The position numbers and the translations under genes are program-made. This document shows, piece by piece, positions 1 to 7,705 of a DNA stretch of 64,000 bases (the first letter of the stretch is position 1; every line of letters starts with the position of its first letter). The notes under the pieces are model-generated. The model was not told where the DNA came from. It searched no databases and was given only the letters and a program-made list of their open reading frames with translations. Origin of the DNA: Amycolatopsis acidiphila (GTDB lineage Bacteria > Actinomycetota > Actinomycetes > Mycobacteriales > Pseudonocardiaceae); contig NZ_CP090063.1 of the NCBI RefSeq assembly GCF_021391495.1, forward strand, positions 4,092,001-4,156,000, written 5' to 3'.

Positions 1-8
1 TCGTCGCG

Positions 9-302
9 TCAGAGGACGCGGTGGAGTCGTTCGGTGAAGGCGCGGATGCGGGCGTCGTCGCGCCGGTAGTAGGTCCACTGCCCGCGTCGCGTGGCCAGCA
101 GGAAGCCCGCGCGCTGCAGGATGGCCAGGTGTGCCGAGACGGTGGAGGCGGAGCTGCCCGTCCGCTGCTGGATGAGTCCCACGCACACGCCGAGCTCGGC
201 CGTCTCGCCCGCCGCCGCGGGGAAGTTGGCGGCCGGGTCCTTGAGCCACTCGAGGATGCGCAGCCGCGTCTCGTTCGCCAGGGCCTTGCACTCGTCGAGC
301 AC
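9..302 (-). CDS. ArsR/SmtB-family winged-helix transcriptional repressor
   Basis: The product is about 97 aa and is essentially one ArsR-type winged helix. 'LANETRLRILEWL' is the N-terminal dimer/helix segment. 'GSSASTVSAHLAILQRAGFL' is the recognition helix-turn-helix, and 'TRRGQWTYYRRD' is the wing. The start is taken at the GTG at 302 because AAGGAAG lies 6 nt before it. A GTG at 308 directly abuts that Shine-Dalgarno and would add two residues. I see no ArsR-type metal-binding CxC motif in the recognition helix, so the inducer may be organic rather than a metal. A CTTCGG/CCGAAG inverted repeat directly upstream suggests autoregulation. The target gene is not evident inside the window. Confidence 0.85.
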   Translation of the reverse strand: MLDECKALANETRLRILEWLKDPAANFPAAAGETAELGVCVGLIQQRTGSSASTVSAHLAILQRAGFLLATRRGQWTYYRRDDARIRAFTERLHRVL

Positions 303-312
303 GCGCACCTTC

Positions 313-338
313 CTTCGGTATTTCGCTGATTTCCGAAG
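313..338. promoter_or_regulatory. Inverted repeat upstream of the arsR-type gene (candidate operator)
   Basis: CTTCGG and CCGAAG arms are separated by 14 bp in an AT-richer patch immediately before the ribosome binding site of the ArsR-type gene. The position fits an autorepressor operator. Operator function is inferred. Confidence 0.4.
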
Positions 339-420
339 TTAGTCCTCCCGCGGGCGCGGGGCACCATGATCCCGCTCACCGGGTGGGCTCGCTCGGGGAC
401 GGCGCCGCGACCGGCGGCGG

Positions 421-512
421 GCGACTCTTCCGGCGAGCGGCGGTGGCGGCCAGACGGGAACGGCGGTGCGACTCCTCCGGCGAGCGGCGGTGCCGGCCAG
501 ACGGGAACGCCG
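421..512. repeat. Two-copy 47-bp-period tandem repeat in a spacer
   Basis: A 45-bp unit beginning GCGACTC(T/C)TCCGGCGAGC occurs at 421-465 and again at 468-512 with three mismatches. It lies in the non-coding spacer between the ArsR gene and the end of the transporter gene. There are only two copies and no spacer diversity, so it is not CRISPR-like. Confidence 0.75.
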
Positions 513-563
513 AGGCGGCGAGTGCGCTGTGTCGCTCGGCGGCGGATCGCGGCCTGCGCGGCC

Positions 564-599
564 GGCCGCCGCCGGTGCTCGGCGGCACCGGCGGCGGCC
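564..599 (-). terminator. Strong hairpin just after the transporter stop codon
   Basis: A perfect 15-bp stem (564-578 pairs with 585-599, arm GGCCGCCGCCGGTGC) closes a 6-nt loop. It starts about 5 bp past the stop of the minus-strand transporter gene. It has no U-tract, as is common for actinomycete terminators. It probably ends the mdlC-transporter transcript. Confidence 0.6.
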
Positions 600-603
600 G
601 CGC

Positions 604-1830
604 TCAGCCCTGCAGCGCCGGTTCGTCCGCCGCCCGGGTCTCCGCCGTGCGGGCGCGCAGGAACAGCACGGCGACCAGGCCGAGGACCGCCACCGCCGCG
701 AAGAACCAGAAGCCCCACGGGTAGGCGACACCTGCGGTGACGAGCGCGCCGGTGATGAACGGGCCGACGATCGAACCGAGCCTGCCGACCGCGGAGGTCA
801 GCCCGAGCGCCGTGCCCCGCGCGCGGGCCGGGAAGGCCTGCGCGACGTAGCCGTAGATCAGCACCTGGGCGGAGAACACGAACACGCCGGTCAGCAGCAC
901 CAGCGCGTTGAGCAGCACGCTGCTGCCGATGTGCAGGCTCAGCACGGCGAGCAGGACGGCGCCGGCGCCGAACCACAGCCGCGCGATCGGCGGGATGCCA
1001 CGCCGGTCGGCGACGACCCCGCCGAGCACGAGCCCGATGATCGCCCCGACGTTGAGCACCAGCAGCAGCGCGACCGAGGTCGAGATCGGGTAGCCCGCGC
1101 TGCGCATCAGCTGTGGCAGCCAGGTGTTGAGCCCGTAGACCAGCAGCAGCCCCATGAACGAGCCCGCCCACACCGCGAGACTGATCCGCCGGTACTTCGG
1201 GCCGAGCAGGTAGCGCAGGCTGACCTTCTCCACCTCCGGCTGTTCCTTCGCCGCGAGGTAGGCGGCCGACTCCGGCAGCCGCCACCACATCAGCGGCACC
1301 ACGGCCAGCCCCACCGCGCCGCCGCCGTAGAACAGCACGTGCCAGTTCTCCCCCACCACGAGCGCGAGGATCGAGGTGAGCACCGCGCCGACGTGGTAGC
1401 CGGTCATGGTGAACGTGCTCGCGCTCGCCCGCCGCCGGGCGGGCAGGTTCTCCGACATCACCGTGAGCGCCACGGGCATGCAGGCGCCCAGGCCCAGCCC
1501 GGCGGCGAACCGGAGCACGCCGAACACCGCGACGTTCGGCGCCAGCGGGGTCAGCAGCGTGAACAGCGAGAACAGCAGCACCGAGCCGATGAGCATGCCG
1601 CGCCGGCCGAAGCGGTCGGTGAGCGGGCCGAGCCCGGCGGCGCCGACGGCGACGCCGACCAGCGACACGGTGGCCACAGCCGTGGCCCCGGCGGCGGTGA
1701 AGCCGAGGTGGTGGGTCTTCAGCAGCGTCGGGATGGTCGCGCCGAGTGCCACCAGGTCGTAGCCCTCGAGCAGGACCGTCAGCCAGCACAGCACGGCCGT
1801 GGTGACCGACCGGGTGGGAGACGTCGTCAT
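604..1830 (-). CDS. MFS transporter, aromatic acid:H+ symporter (AAHS) type
   Basis: This is a 408-aa integral membrane protein with the twelve-helix major facilitator pattern. After the first helix comes 'LLEGYDLVALGATIP', the AAHS signature with a membrane Asp. 'GPLTDRFGRRGMLIG' is the loop 2-3 MFS motif, and 'GGVVADRRGIPP' is its repeat in the second half. AAHS members such as PcaK and BenK import aromatic carboxylates with protons. The gene lies 27 bp downstream of benzoylformate decarboxylase on the same strand, so the substrate is probably an aryl-glyoxylate, mandelate or benzoate-like acid; this is inferred from context. A Shine-Dalgarno AAGGAGT precedes the ATG. A strong hairpin follows the stop. 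Confidence 0.88.
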   Translation of the reverse strand: MTTSPTRSVTTAVLCWLTVLLEGYDLVALGATIPTLLKTHHLGFTAAGATAVATVSLVGVAVGAAGLGPLTDRFGRRGMLIGSVLLFSLFTLLTPLAPNVAVFGVLRFAAGLGLGACMPVALTVMSENLPARRRASASTFTMTGYHVGAVLTSILALVVGENWHVLFYGGGAVGLAVVPLMWWRLPESAAYLAAKEQPEVEKVSLRYLLGPKYRRISLAVWAGSFMGLLLVYGLNTWLPQLMRSAGYPISTSVALLLVLNVGAIIGLVLGGVVADRRGIPPIARLWFGAGAVLLAVLSLHIGSSVLLNALVLLTGVFVFSAQVLIYGYVAQAFPARARGTALGLTSAVGRLGSIVGPFITGALVTAGVAYPWGFWFFAAVAVLGLVAVLFLRARTAETRAADEPALQG

Positions 1831-1857
1831 TGCCGTACTCCTTGGGATGGAAGGGTT

Positions 1858-3441
1858 TTACTCAGGACTGGTGGCCGCCGTGTCGACCTGGATCAGGCGC
1901 GGGCCCGCCGAGGCCGTCTTCAGCTGGGCACGCAGGTCCTCGGCGCCGGTGACCGTGGTGGCCGGGACCCCGTAGCCCTCGGCGATCGGCACGAAGTCCA
2001 GGCCCGGGATCTCGGTGCCCGGCACGTCGGGGGTGCCCAGCACCTGCCCGAACCAGCGCAGCGCGCCGTAGGTGCCGTTGCGCAGGATCACGAACGTCAC
2101 CGGCACCCGGTACTGCGCCGCGGTCCACAGCGCGGTGATGCCGTAGTTCGCCGAACCGTCGCCGATCACCGCGACGACCGGCCGGTCGGGCAGGCCCATC
2201 GCCATGCCGACCGCGGCCGGCATGCCGAACCCGAGGCCGCCGGCGGCGGGGAAGAAGTACGAGCCCGCGCGGCGCAGGTCCATCTGCCGCCACCAGGCGG
2301 CGTTGGTCGAGGTGGACTCCACGACGTAGCAGGTGTCCGCCGCCTGGGTCTCGCGCAGCGCGGCGAACACCTGCTCCGGGTGCAGCGCGCCGTCCGCGGT
2401 GGCCGGTTCGGGGTTGGCCAGGAACCGGGGGCCGTCGGCGGCGCCCGGCCGGGCCGGCAGGCGGGTGCGCAGCGCCTCGAGCACCGGGGCGGGGTCGGCG
2501 ACGAGCGCCTCCCCCATCGGCGCGCGGGCGGCGGCGCCTGCGTCGTCGGTGACCTGGATGAGCCGGGTGCCCGCCGGCAGGTAGGGGCCCGGCACGTGCT
2601 GGTGGTAGCGGAACACCGGCGCGCCCAGCACGAGCACGAGGTCGTGCCCGGTGAGCGCGGACGACACCGGCTCGATGCCCGCGGGCAGCACCCCGCGGAA
2701 GAGCCGGTGGCGGTTGGGGAACGGCAGCCGGTGCGGTGAGGGCGCCACCCAGACCGGCAGGTCCAGGTGCTCGGCGAGCGCGACCGCGCGGTCGAACAGC
2801 CCGGCCGTGTCGAGGTCGGCGCCGAGCACGAGGACGGGGTTGCGCGCGGTGCCGAGCGCGTCGGTGACGGCGGCCAGCTGCTGCTCGTCCGGCACGAGGC
2901 CCCGCTGCACGGAGCGGTCCAGCGTGACGGCGGCGTTCGCGTCGAGCTCGGCCGACCAGTCGTCGTAGGGCACCGAAAGGTAGGTCGGGCGCCGCTGGAG
3001 CCCGGCCTCGAACACCGCCTGCGCGAGCGAGCGCGGGACGTCGGCGGCGCAGCTCGGTTCCCCGGACCAGCCGACCAGCGGGCGCATCAGCGTGGTGGCG
3101 TCGACGTTGGCGAGCATGGCCTCCAGGCCGATGGCCGAGCGCACCTGCTGGCCCGCGGTGAGCACCAGCGGCGACCGGGAGGAGACGGCGTTGGTCAGCG
3201 CGCCCATCGCGTTGCCCGAGCCGGCGGCGGCGTGCAGGTTGACCAGCACCGGGCGGCCGGTTGCCTGGGCGTAGCCGTCGGCCATCCCGACCACGACGCC
3301 CTCGTGCAGGCCGAGCACGTACCGGAAGGAGCCGGGCAGCTCGGCGAGGAAGGGTAGCTCGTTCGAGCCGGGGTTGCCGAAGATCGTGGTCAGCCCCTGG
3401 CGTTCCAGGAACTCGTGGGCGATCCGGCGGGCGGTGGGCAT
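1858..3441 (-). CDS. mdlC: Benzoylformate decarboxylase (ThDP-dependent)
   Basis: The 527-aa product matches the usual length of benzoylformate decarboxylase (about 528 aa). This enzyme converts benzoylformate to benzaldehyde and CO2 in mandelate catabolism. The N-terminal 'FGNPGSNELPFL' carries the conserved active-site Ser, and 'LGLHEGVVVGMADGYAQ' carries a catalytic His and the ThDP-activating Glu. The C-terminal ThDP-binding segment starts 'GDGSANYGITALW' and continues 'NGTYGALRWF', very like the Pseudomonas enzyme. The start at 3441 is chosen because AAGGAGGA lies 8 nt upstream; an in-frame ATG at 3510 has no such support. It is divergent from a LysR regulator and cotranscribed with an AAHS transporter. 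Related ThDP enzymes with other 2-oxo-acid substrates cannot be fully excluded. Confidence 0.9.
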   Translation of the reverse strand: MPTARRIAHEFLERQGLTTIFGNPGSNELPFLAELPGSFRYVLGLHEGVVVGMADGYAQATGRPVLVNLHAAAGSGNAMGALTNAVSSRSPLVLTAGQQVRSAIGLEAMLANVDATTLMRPLVGWSGEPSCAADVPRSLAQAVFEAGLQRRPTYLSVPYDDWSAELDANAAVTLDRSVQRGLVPDEQQLAAVTDALGTARNPVLVLGADLDTAGLFDRAVALAEHLDLPVWVAPSPHRLPFPNRHRLFRGVLPAGIEPVSSALTGHDLVLVLGAPVFRYHQHVPGPYLPAGTRLIQVTDDAGAAARAPMGEALVADPAPVLEALRTRLPARPGAADGPRFLANPEPATADGALHPEQVFAALRETQAADTCYVVESTSTNAAWWRQMDLRRAGSYFFPAAGGLGFGMPAAVGMAMGLPDRPVVAVIGDGSANYGITALWTAAQYRVPVTFVILRNGTYGALRWFGQVLGTPDVPGTEIPGLDFVPIAEGYGVPATTVTGAEDLRAQLKTASAGPRLIQVDTAATSPE

Positions 3442-3543
3442 GCGCGGGTCCTCCTTGACGGCTGCGATGGACCAGAGCGTAGGCGGAATGTCCGACCGTG
3501 TTCCAATCAATGTTGCCCACGTGCGTCATAGAGAGGATCGATA
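3442..3543. promoter_or_regulatory. Divergent promoter region mdlC / lysR-type gene
   Basis: This 102-bp gap separates the divergent starts of mdlC and the LysR regulator. It contains an AT-rich patch at about 3501-3517 (TTCCAATCAATGTTGCC). That is the usual place for LysR-type sites that control both directions. No single T-N11-A box could be picked out with confidence. Confidence 0.4.
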
Positions 3544-4437
3544 ATGCCGGACTTCGACCTCAACCTCGTGCGGACGTTCGTGCTGCTGTACGAGACCCGC
3601 AGCGTGACCGCGACCGCGCAGACCCTGCACGTCACCCAGCCGACGGTGAGCTACGGGCTGCAGAAGCTGCGCCGGCGGTTCTCCGACGAGCTGTTCCGCC
3701 GCACCGGCAACGGGCTGGTGCCGACGACGACCGCGCAGACGTTGTACGAGCCGCTGCACAGCGCGCTCGCCGAGATCGAGGCGGCGGTCAGCGGTGCCCG
3801 CTCGTTCGACCCGGCGTCCGCGCGGGCCGCGTTCACGCTGTGCCTGTCCGACCTCGGCGAGGTGTCGCTCCTGCCGCGGTTGATGGCCGCCCTGCCGGGC
3901 CGGGCGCCCGGGGTGACGCTGACCGTCCGCCCGCTGGACGTGGTGAACGCCGCGGACCAGCTCGGCCGCGGCGAGATCGACGCGTTCATCGCCTCGCCGC
4001 TGCTCGTCGACCAGCGGGTGGCACGGGTCCCGCTGTTCTCCGAGGGCTACGTCGGCATGGTCGCCGCCGACCACCCGCGGCTGCGGGGCGACCGGGTGGG
4101 CTTTCCGGCGCTGGCCGCCGAGCGGCACATCGCGGTGTTCGGCCCGGCCGGGCACCACGGGCCGCGGCGTGCGCTGGAGGCGCACGGCCTCCTGGGCCGG
4201 GTGGCGCTCGAGGTGACGCGGTTCGCCACGCTGCCGTACCTGGTGCAGGACAGCGAGCTGATGGCGATGGTGCCGCGGCTGGTGGCCGAGGTCTTCGCGG
4301 CCGAGCACCGGGTGCGGCTGCTCGAGCTGCCGATGGACGTCGAGCCCGCGCAGGTGTCCATCTACACCCGGCACGCCCACGCCCGGACGCCGGCGCAGCA
4401 CTGGCTGGTGGAGTTCATGCGCGAGGTGCTTGGCTGA
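3544..4437 (+). CDS. LysR-family transcriptional regulator
   Basis: The 297-aa product has the standard LysR layout. The N-terminal winged HTH ('SVTATAQTLHVTQPTVSYGL' then 'KLRRRFSDELFRRTG') occupies roughly residues 1-65. It is followed by a periplasmic-binding-protein-like effector domain. The gene is divergent from mdlC across 102 bp, the classic LysR arrangement, so it probably activates the benzoylformate decarboxylase/transporter operon in response to an aromatic acid. The effector is inferred. The start ATG at 3544 is preceded by GAGAGGA. The gene ends 22 bp before the convergent NADH dehydrogenase stop. Confidence 0.9.
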   Translation: MPDFDLNLVRTFVLLYETRSVTATAQTLHVTQPTVSYGLQKLRRRFSDELFRRTGNGLVPTTTAQTLYEPLHSALAEIEAAVSGARSFDPASARAAFTLCLSDLGEVSLLPRLMAALPGRAPGVTLTVRPLDVVNAADQLGRGEIDAFIASPLLVDQRVARVPLFSEGYVGMVAADHPRLRGDRVGFPALAAERHIAVFGPAGHHGPRRALEAHGLLGRVALEVTRFATLPYLVQDSELMAMVPRLVAEVFAAEHRVRLLELPMDVEPAQVSIYTRHAHARTPAQHWLVEFMREVLG

Positions 4438-4459
4438 GAAACACCCCGGGGTATGCCTG

Positions 4460-5779
4460 CTACGCCGAGGCGCGGGTCCGGTCCTCGTGCTCGCTCCAGT
4501 CGATCTCGTACGCGTCGGGGCGGTCGACGACGATCTGCGGGCGCCGGTGGGTGCCGTAGTCCCAGAACCAGCTCGCCACCGCGCCGATCCGCTCGCGCAC
4601 CCCCGACAGCAGCGCGACGTGCACCGCCAGCCACGACAGGAACGCCAGCGGGCCCGCGATCTGCCGGCGCCTGGTGCCGAGCTCGGCCACCGACGCGCCG
4701 CGCCCGATCATCGCCATGATGCCCTTGTCCCGGTAGACGAACGGCGTCCGGGCACCACCACGCAGGTCGGCCAGGATGTTGCGCGCGGCCCACTTCCCCG
4801 ACTGCTGCGCGACCGACCCCAGCTGCGGCAGCCGCTGCCCCTTGCCGTCGGTGATGTTCGCCGAGTCACCGAGGGCGTAGACCCCCTCGTGGCCCGGCAC
4901 CGTCAGGTCGGGATCGACGTCGACCCGGCCGCCCTTGCCCTGCGGCACGCCCGAGTCGCTCAGCAGCCCGCGCGCCTTGAGGCCACCCGCCCAGACGACG
5001 GTCCGCGACCGGATGAAGGTGCCGTCCTCGAGCAGCACCCCGTCCTTGCGGACCTCGGTGACGCTGACGCCCAGCTTCAGCTCCACCCCGGCGTCGCGCA
5101 GCCGCTTCGCCGCGTACTTGCGGGACTTCTCGCTGAACGGCATCAGGATGTCGGGCAGCATGTCGACCAGGTACACCTTGCCCGCGCGGGCCAGGTCGGC
5201 GGAGAGGTAGTTCGGCACCACCTCGCGCATGCTCTCGGCCACCGCCCCCGCGGTCTCCACCCCGGTGGCCCCGGCGCCGACGATCACGACGTTCAGCGCG
5301 CCCTTCTCGATGTAGCGCCGGTCGCGGTCGGCGGCGTCGAGCGCGCCGAGGAAGCGCGAGCGCAACCGGGCGGCGTCGTCGAGCGAGTAGAGCGGGAAGG
5401 CGTACTGGTCGGCGCCCTTGATGCCGAAGAAGTTGACCTCGGCGCCGGTCGCGACGACCAGCACGCGACCGCCGAAGGTGAGGCCGTCGGCCGTGGTGAC
5501 CGTGCGCTGCTCCGGGTCGATCCGCACGATGTCGGCCGTGGTGACCTTGACGCTGCGGTCGTGGCGGAAGATCGCCCGCAGCGGCCGGGCCACGTCCCTG
5601 TTGGCGAGCTGCGCGGTGGCGACCTGGTAGATCAGCGGCTGGAACTGGTGGTAGTTGTTCCGGTCGATCAGCCGCACGTCCACGCCGCGCCCGGCCAGCT
5701 CCCTGGCCGCGCTCAGCCCGGCGAAGCCCGCCCCGACGATCACTACCTCGTGCGTCTGTGCCCGCACCCGGCCCACCAT
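4460..5779 (-). CDS. ndh: Type II NADH:quinone oxidoreductase (NDH-2)
   Basis: This 439-aa FAD enzyme oxidises NADH and reduces membrane quinone without pumping protons. The first Rossmann motif 'VVIVGAGFAGLSAARELAG' binds FAD. 'NNYHQFQPLIYQVATAQL' is the NDH-2 signature. The second dinucleotide fold 'VVIVGAGATGVETAG' binds NADH, and 'GVYALGDSA' is the second FAD contact. The C-terminal region 'FLSWLAVHVALLSG' is amphipathic and likely anchors the enzyme to the membrane. The chosen ATG gives the normal family start; the upstream 200 bp look non-coding. The 228-bp spacer 5780-6007 to the next gene holds a 12-bp palindrome at 5942-5953 and nothing else recognised. It could feed the same quinone pool as the hydrogenase and formate dehydrogenase. 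Confidence 0.9.
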   Translation of the reverse strand: MVGRVRAQTHEVVIVGAGFAGLSAARELAGRGVDVRLIDRNNYHQFQPLIYQVATAQLANRDVARPLRAIFRHDRSVKVTTADIVRIDPEQRTVTTADGLTFGGRVLVVATGAEVNFFGIKGADQYAFPLYSLDDAARLRSRFLGALDAADRDRRYIEKGALNVVIVGAGATGVETAGAVAESMREVVPNYLSADLARAGKVYLVDMLPDILMPFSEKSRKYAAKRLRDAGVELKLGVSVTEVRKDGVLLEDGTFIRSRTVVWAGGLKARGLLSDSGVPQGKGGRVDVDPDLTVPGHEGVYALGDSANITDGKGQRLPQLGSVAQQSGKWAARNILADLRGGARTPFVYRDKGIMAMIGRGASVAELGTRRRQIAGPLAFLSWLAVHVALLSGVRERIGAVASWFWDYGTHRRPQIVVDRPDAYEIDWSEHEDRTRASA

Positions 5780-6007
5780 CCTCGTTCCGGTCTCGTTCCG
5801 GCCCACGCCCGCGGAGCCGCCTACACGGCACCGGCTACCCGCCGCGCGCCGGGCTGACACCTGCCACGGGCGCTTGCCTCGGCCGGCGGGGCGACACGGG
5901 GGGTGGACTGTGCGACCACGAGTTCGACATCCTGGAACCGCGGGTGCGCACCCATGGCGCCACCGCGATCGTCGAAACGGCAGCGGACAGGCCGGAAAGG
6001 ACGAGTC

Positions 6008-6385
6008 ATGCCAGTACAGCTGAACCACACGATCGTCGAAGCCCGGGACAGGCAGGAGACGGCCTCGTTCCTCGCGGACGTCCTGGGCCTGGCCGAACCC
6101 GAGCCCTACGGCCCGTTCCTTGTGGTGAGCACCGACAACGGCGTCTCGCTGGACGTCGTCGAGACGGGCGGACCGGTGCACTCGCAGCACTACGCGTTCC
6201 TGGTCGGCGAGGACGAGTTCGACCGGATCTTCGGGCGGATCACCGAGCGCGGGCTCGAGTACTGGGCCGACCCGTTCGGGAAGGAACCCGGCCGCGTCAA
6301 CCACAACGACGGCGGCCGCGGGGTCTACTGGGCCGACCCGAACGGCCACCGGCTGGAGATCATCACCCGCCCGTACGGCGGCTGA
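6008..6385 (+). CDS. VOC-superfamily (glyoxalase/bleomycin-resistance fold) protein
   Basis: A 125-aa single-domain protein with the beta-alpha-beta-beta-beta VOC repeat. It starts 'LNHTIVEARDRQETASFLADVLGL' and ends 'GVYWADPNGHRLEIITRPYGG', where the 'DPNGH.LE' ending carries a typical metal-ligand Glu. The first His (residue 7) and this Glu fit metal binding, but the substrate cannot be named: the family includes glyoxalases, extradiol dioxygenases and drug-binding proteins. GGAAAGGA precedes the ATG. No operon partner is evident. Confidence 0.85.
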   Translation: MPVQLNHTIVEARDRQETASFLADVLGLAEPEPYGPFLVVSTDNGVSLDVVETGGPVHSQHYAFLVGEDEFDRIFGRITERGLEYWADPFGKEPGRVNHNDGGRGVYWADPNGHRLEIITRPYGG

Positions 6386-6415
6386 GCAGCAGGCCCGCGG
6401 ACCAGGCGGCCCGCT

Positions 6416-6612
6416 TCAGGGGCGCACCGGGTCGGCGAGCATGTCGCAGTACCACAGCGCGCGTCCGCGAACCGCGCCGTGGCGCACTGGACCCAGCCGT
6501 GCAGGACGTTCGGCGACACCTGGTCCTGCTCGGCCCGCAGCCCGCGCTCGTCGACGAACGACTCGCGCAGCGCTTCGCGCTCGTCCGCGCGGGACAACAG
6601 TTTCTGGGCCAC
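6416..6612 (-). pseudogene. Small hypothetical gene with apparent frameshift
   Basis: A GTG at 6612 has an excellent GGAGGAG Shine-Dalgarno at 6 nt and opens a frame reading 'MAQKLLSRADEREALRESFV' and on to 'GWVQCATARFADA'. Past about 6460 this frame becomes Cys/Thr/Arg-rich, antisense-like sequence running into the VOC gene. In the -1 frame the sequence continues sensibly as 'ALWYCDMLADPVRP' and stops at 6416. One base change would give a protein of about 66 aa. It could be a real frameshift, a sequencing error, or a 95-aa protein ending at 6325. No family was recognised. It fills most of the 6386-6702 interval between two convergent genes. Confidence 0.45.
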
Positions 6613-6702
6613 AGTCCACTCCTCCGGGAGCCAGCAGCAGGGTATTCGGGCGAGGTCTCCTTCACCGTGGAGCGGATCCCGGCCCCGCCGTGGCCCGGAC
6701 GG

Positions 6703-7569
6703 TTACGCCCCGACGCGGTCCAGTTCGGCGACCGCGTCCGCAGGCAGGGTCAGCTCCGCCGCTGCCACGTTCTCGTGCAGGTGGGCCACCGAGGACGTGC
6801 CGGGGATGAGGACGATGGCGGGCGAGCGCTGCAGCAGCCACGCCAGCGCGACCTGCTGCGGCGAGGCGCCGAGGCGGCCGGCGACGTTCGTCAGCGTCTC
6901 CGACTGCAACGGTGTGAAGCCGCCGAGCGGGAAGAACGGCGCGAACGCGATGTTCTCCGCCGCGCACCGGTCCACGAGGGCGTCGTCCTGGCGGTTGGCC
7001 AGGTTGTACAGGTTCTGCACGGTGACGACCGGCGCGATGGCCTGCGCCTCGGTGAGCTGGGCGTCGGACACCCCGCTGAGCCCCAGGTGCCGGATCAGCC
7101 CCTCCTTCTGCAGCTCGGCCAGCGCGGCGAACTGCTCGCCCAGCGGCGCGTCGTCGGGCGTCTCGTGCGCGCCGACCCGCAGGTTGACCACGTCGAGCAC
7201 GTCCACGTCCAGGTGCTCGAGGTTCTCCCGGACCTGCGCCTTGAGGTCCTCGGGCTCCAGCGACATGTCCCAGCTGCCCTGCGGCCCGCGCCGCGCGCCG
7301 ACCTTGGTGACGATGCGCAGGTCCGCCGGGTACGGGTGCAGCGCCTCCCTGATCAGCTCGTTGACCACCGTCGGGCCGTAGAAGTCACTCGTGTCGATGT
7401 GGGTGATGCCCAGCTCGACCACCTCGCGCAGCACGGCGATCGCCTGGTCGCGGTCCTTCGGCGGCCCGAACACGTTCGGCCCGGCCAGCTGCATGGCGCC
7501 GTAGCCCATCCGGGTGATCGTGAGGTCGTCCGCGAGCGGGTGGGTCCCGCCCGCGACTGTGTTGGCCAT
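6703..7569 (-). CDS. Aldo/keto reductase
   Basis: A 288-aa NADPH-dependent oxidoreductase with a (beta/alpha)8 barrel. 'THIDTSDFYGP' carries the catalytic Asp and Tyr, and 'IVTKVGARRG' the catalytic Lys. The usual catalytic His region is 'DVVNLRVGAH', which reads N-L-R where many members have H/R-based variants. 'GLSGVSDAQLTEA' and the C-terminal 'IPGTSSVAHLHENVAAAELTL' fit the cofactor 2'-phosphate loop of this superfamily. It is divergent from an XRE regulator across 136 bp, which suggests that regulator controls it. The physiological carbonyl substrate is unknown. Confidence 0.9.
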   Translation of the reverse strand: MANTVAGGTHPLADDLTITRMGYGAMQLAGPNVFGPPKDRDQAIAVLREVVELGITHIDTSDFYGPTVVNELIREALHPYPADLRIVTKVGARRGPQGSWDMSLEPEDLKAQVRENLEHLDVDVLDVVNLRVGAHETPDDAPLGEQFAALAELQKEGLIRHLGLSGVSDAQLTEAQAIAPVVTVQNLYNLANRQDDALVDRCAAENIAFAPFFPLGGFTPLQSETLTNVAGRLGASPQQVALAWLLQRSPAIVLIPGTSSVAHLHENVAAAELTLPADAVAELDRVGA

Positions 7570-7705
7570 GGTCTGCCTTTCGCTTGCTCTTCCAGTGGCT
7601 GCACCTCCCACTCTGCTCCGCCGCTCGCGGCGCTGGGGATGCCCCCGCGTTCCTGGTAGTCCGGGGGACACCCACCCGCGGGGAGACGGAACTACGGTGG
7701 ATCGC

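Noticed and set aside
9..302. ArsR-type regulator as part of an arsenic-resistance operon
   Set aside because: No arsenite pump or reductase is next to it, and the usual metal-binding Cys motif is not seen.
421..512. Two-copy repeat as a possible CRISPR
   Set aside because: Only two units with almost no spacer between them and no cas genes nearby.
466..2739. A 757-aa open frame on the plus strand
   Set aside because: It is antisense to the transporter and mdlC, consists of Arg/Ala/Gly/Gln-rich low-complexity sequence, and arises from high third-position GC. Similar frames at 11753-16078 (1441 aa) and elsewhere were dismissed for the same reason.
5942..5953. GGGTGCGCACCC palindrome between ndh and the VOC gene
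   Set aside because: Short self-complementary GC words are expected by chance in this base composition, and its position gives no further support.
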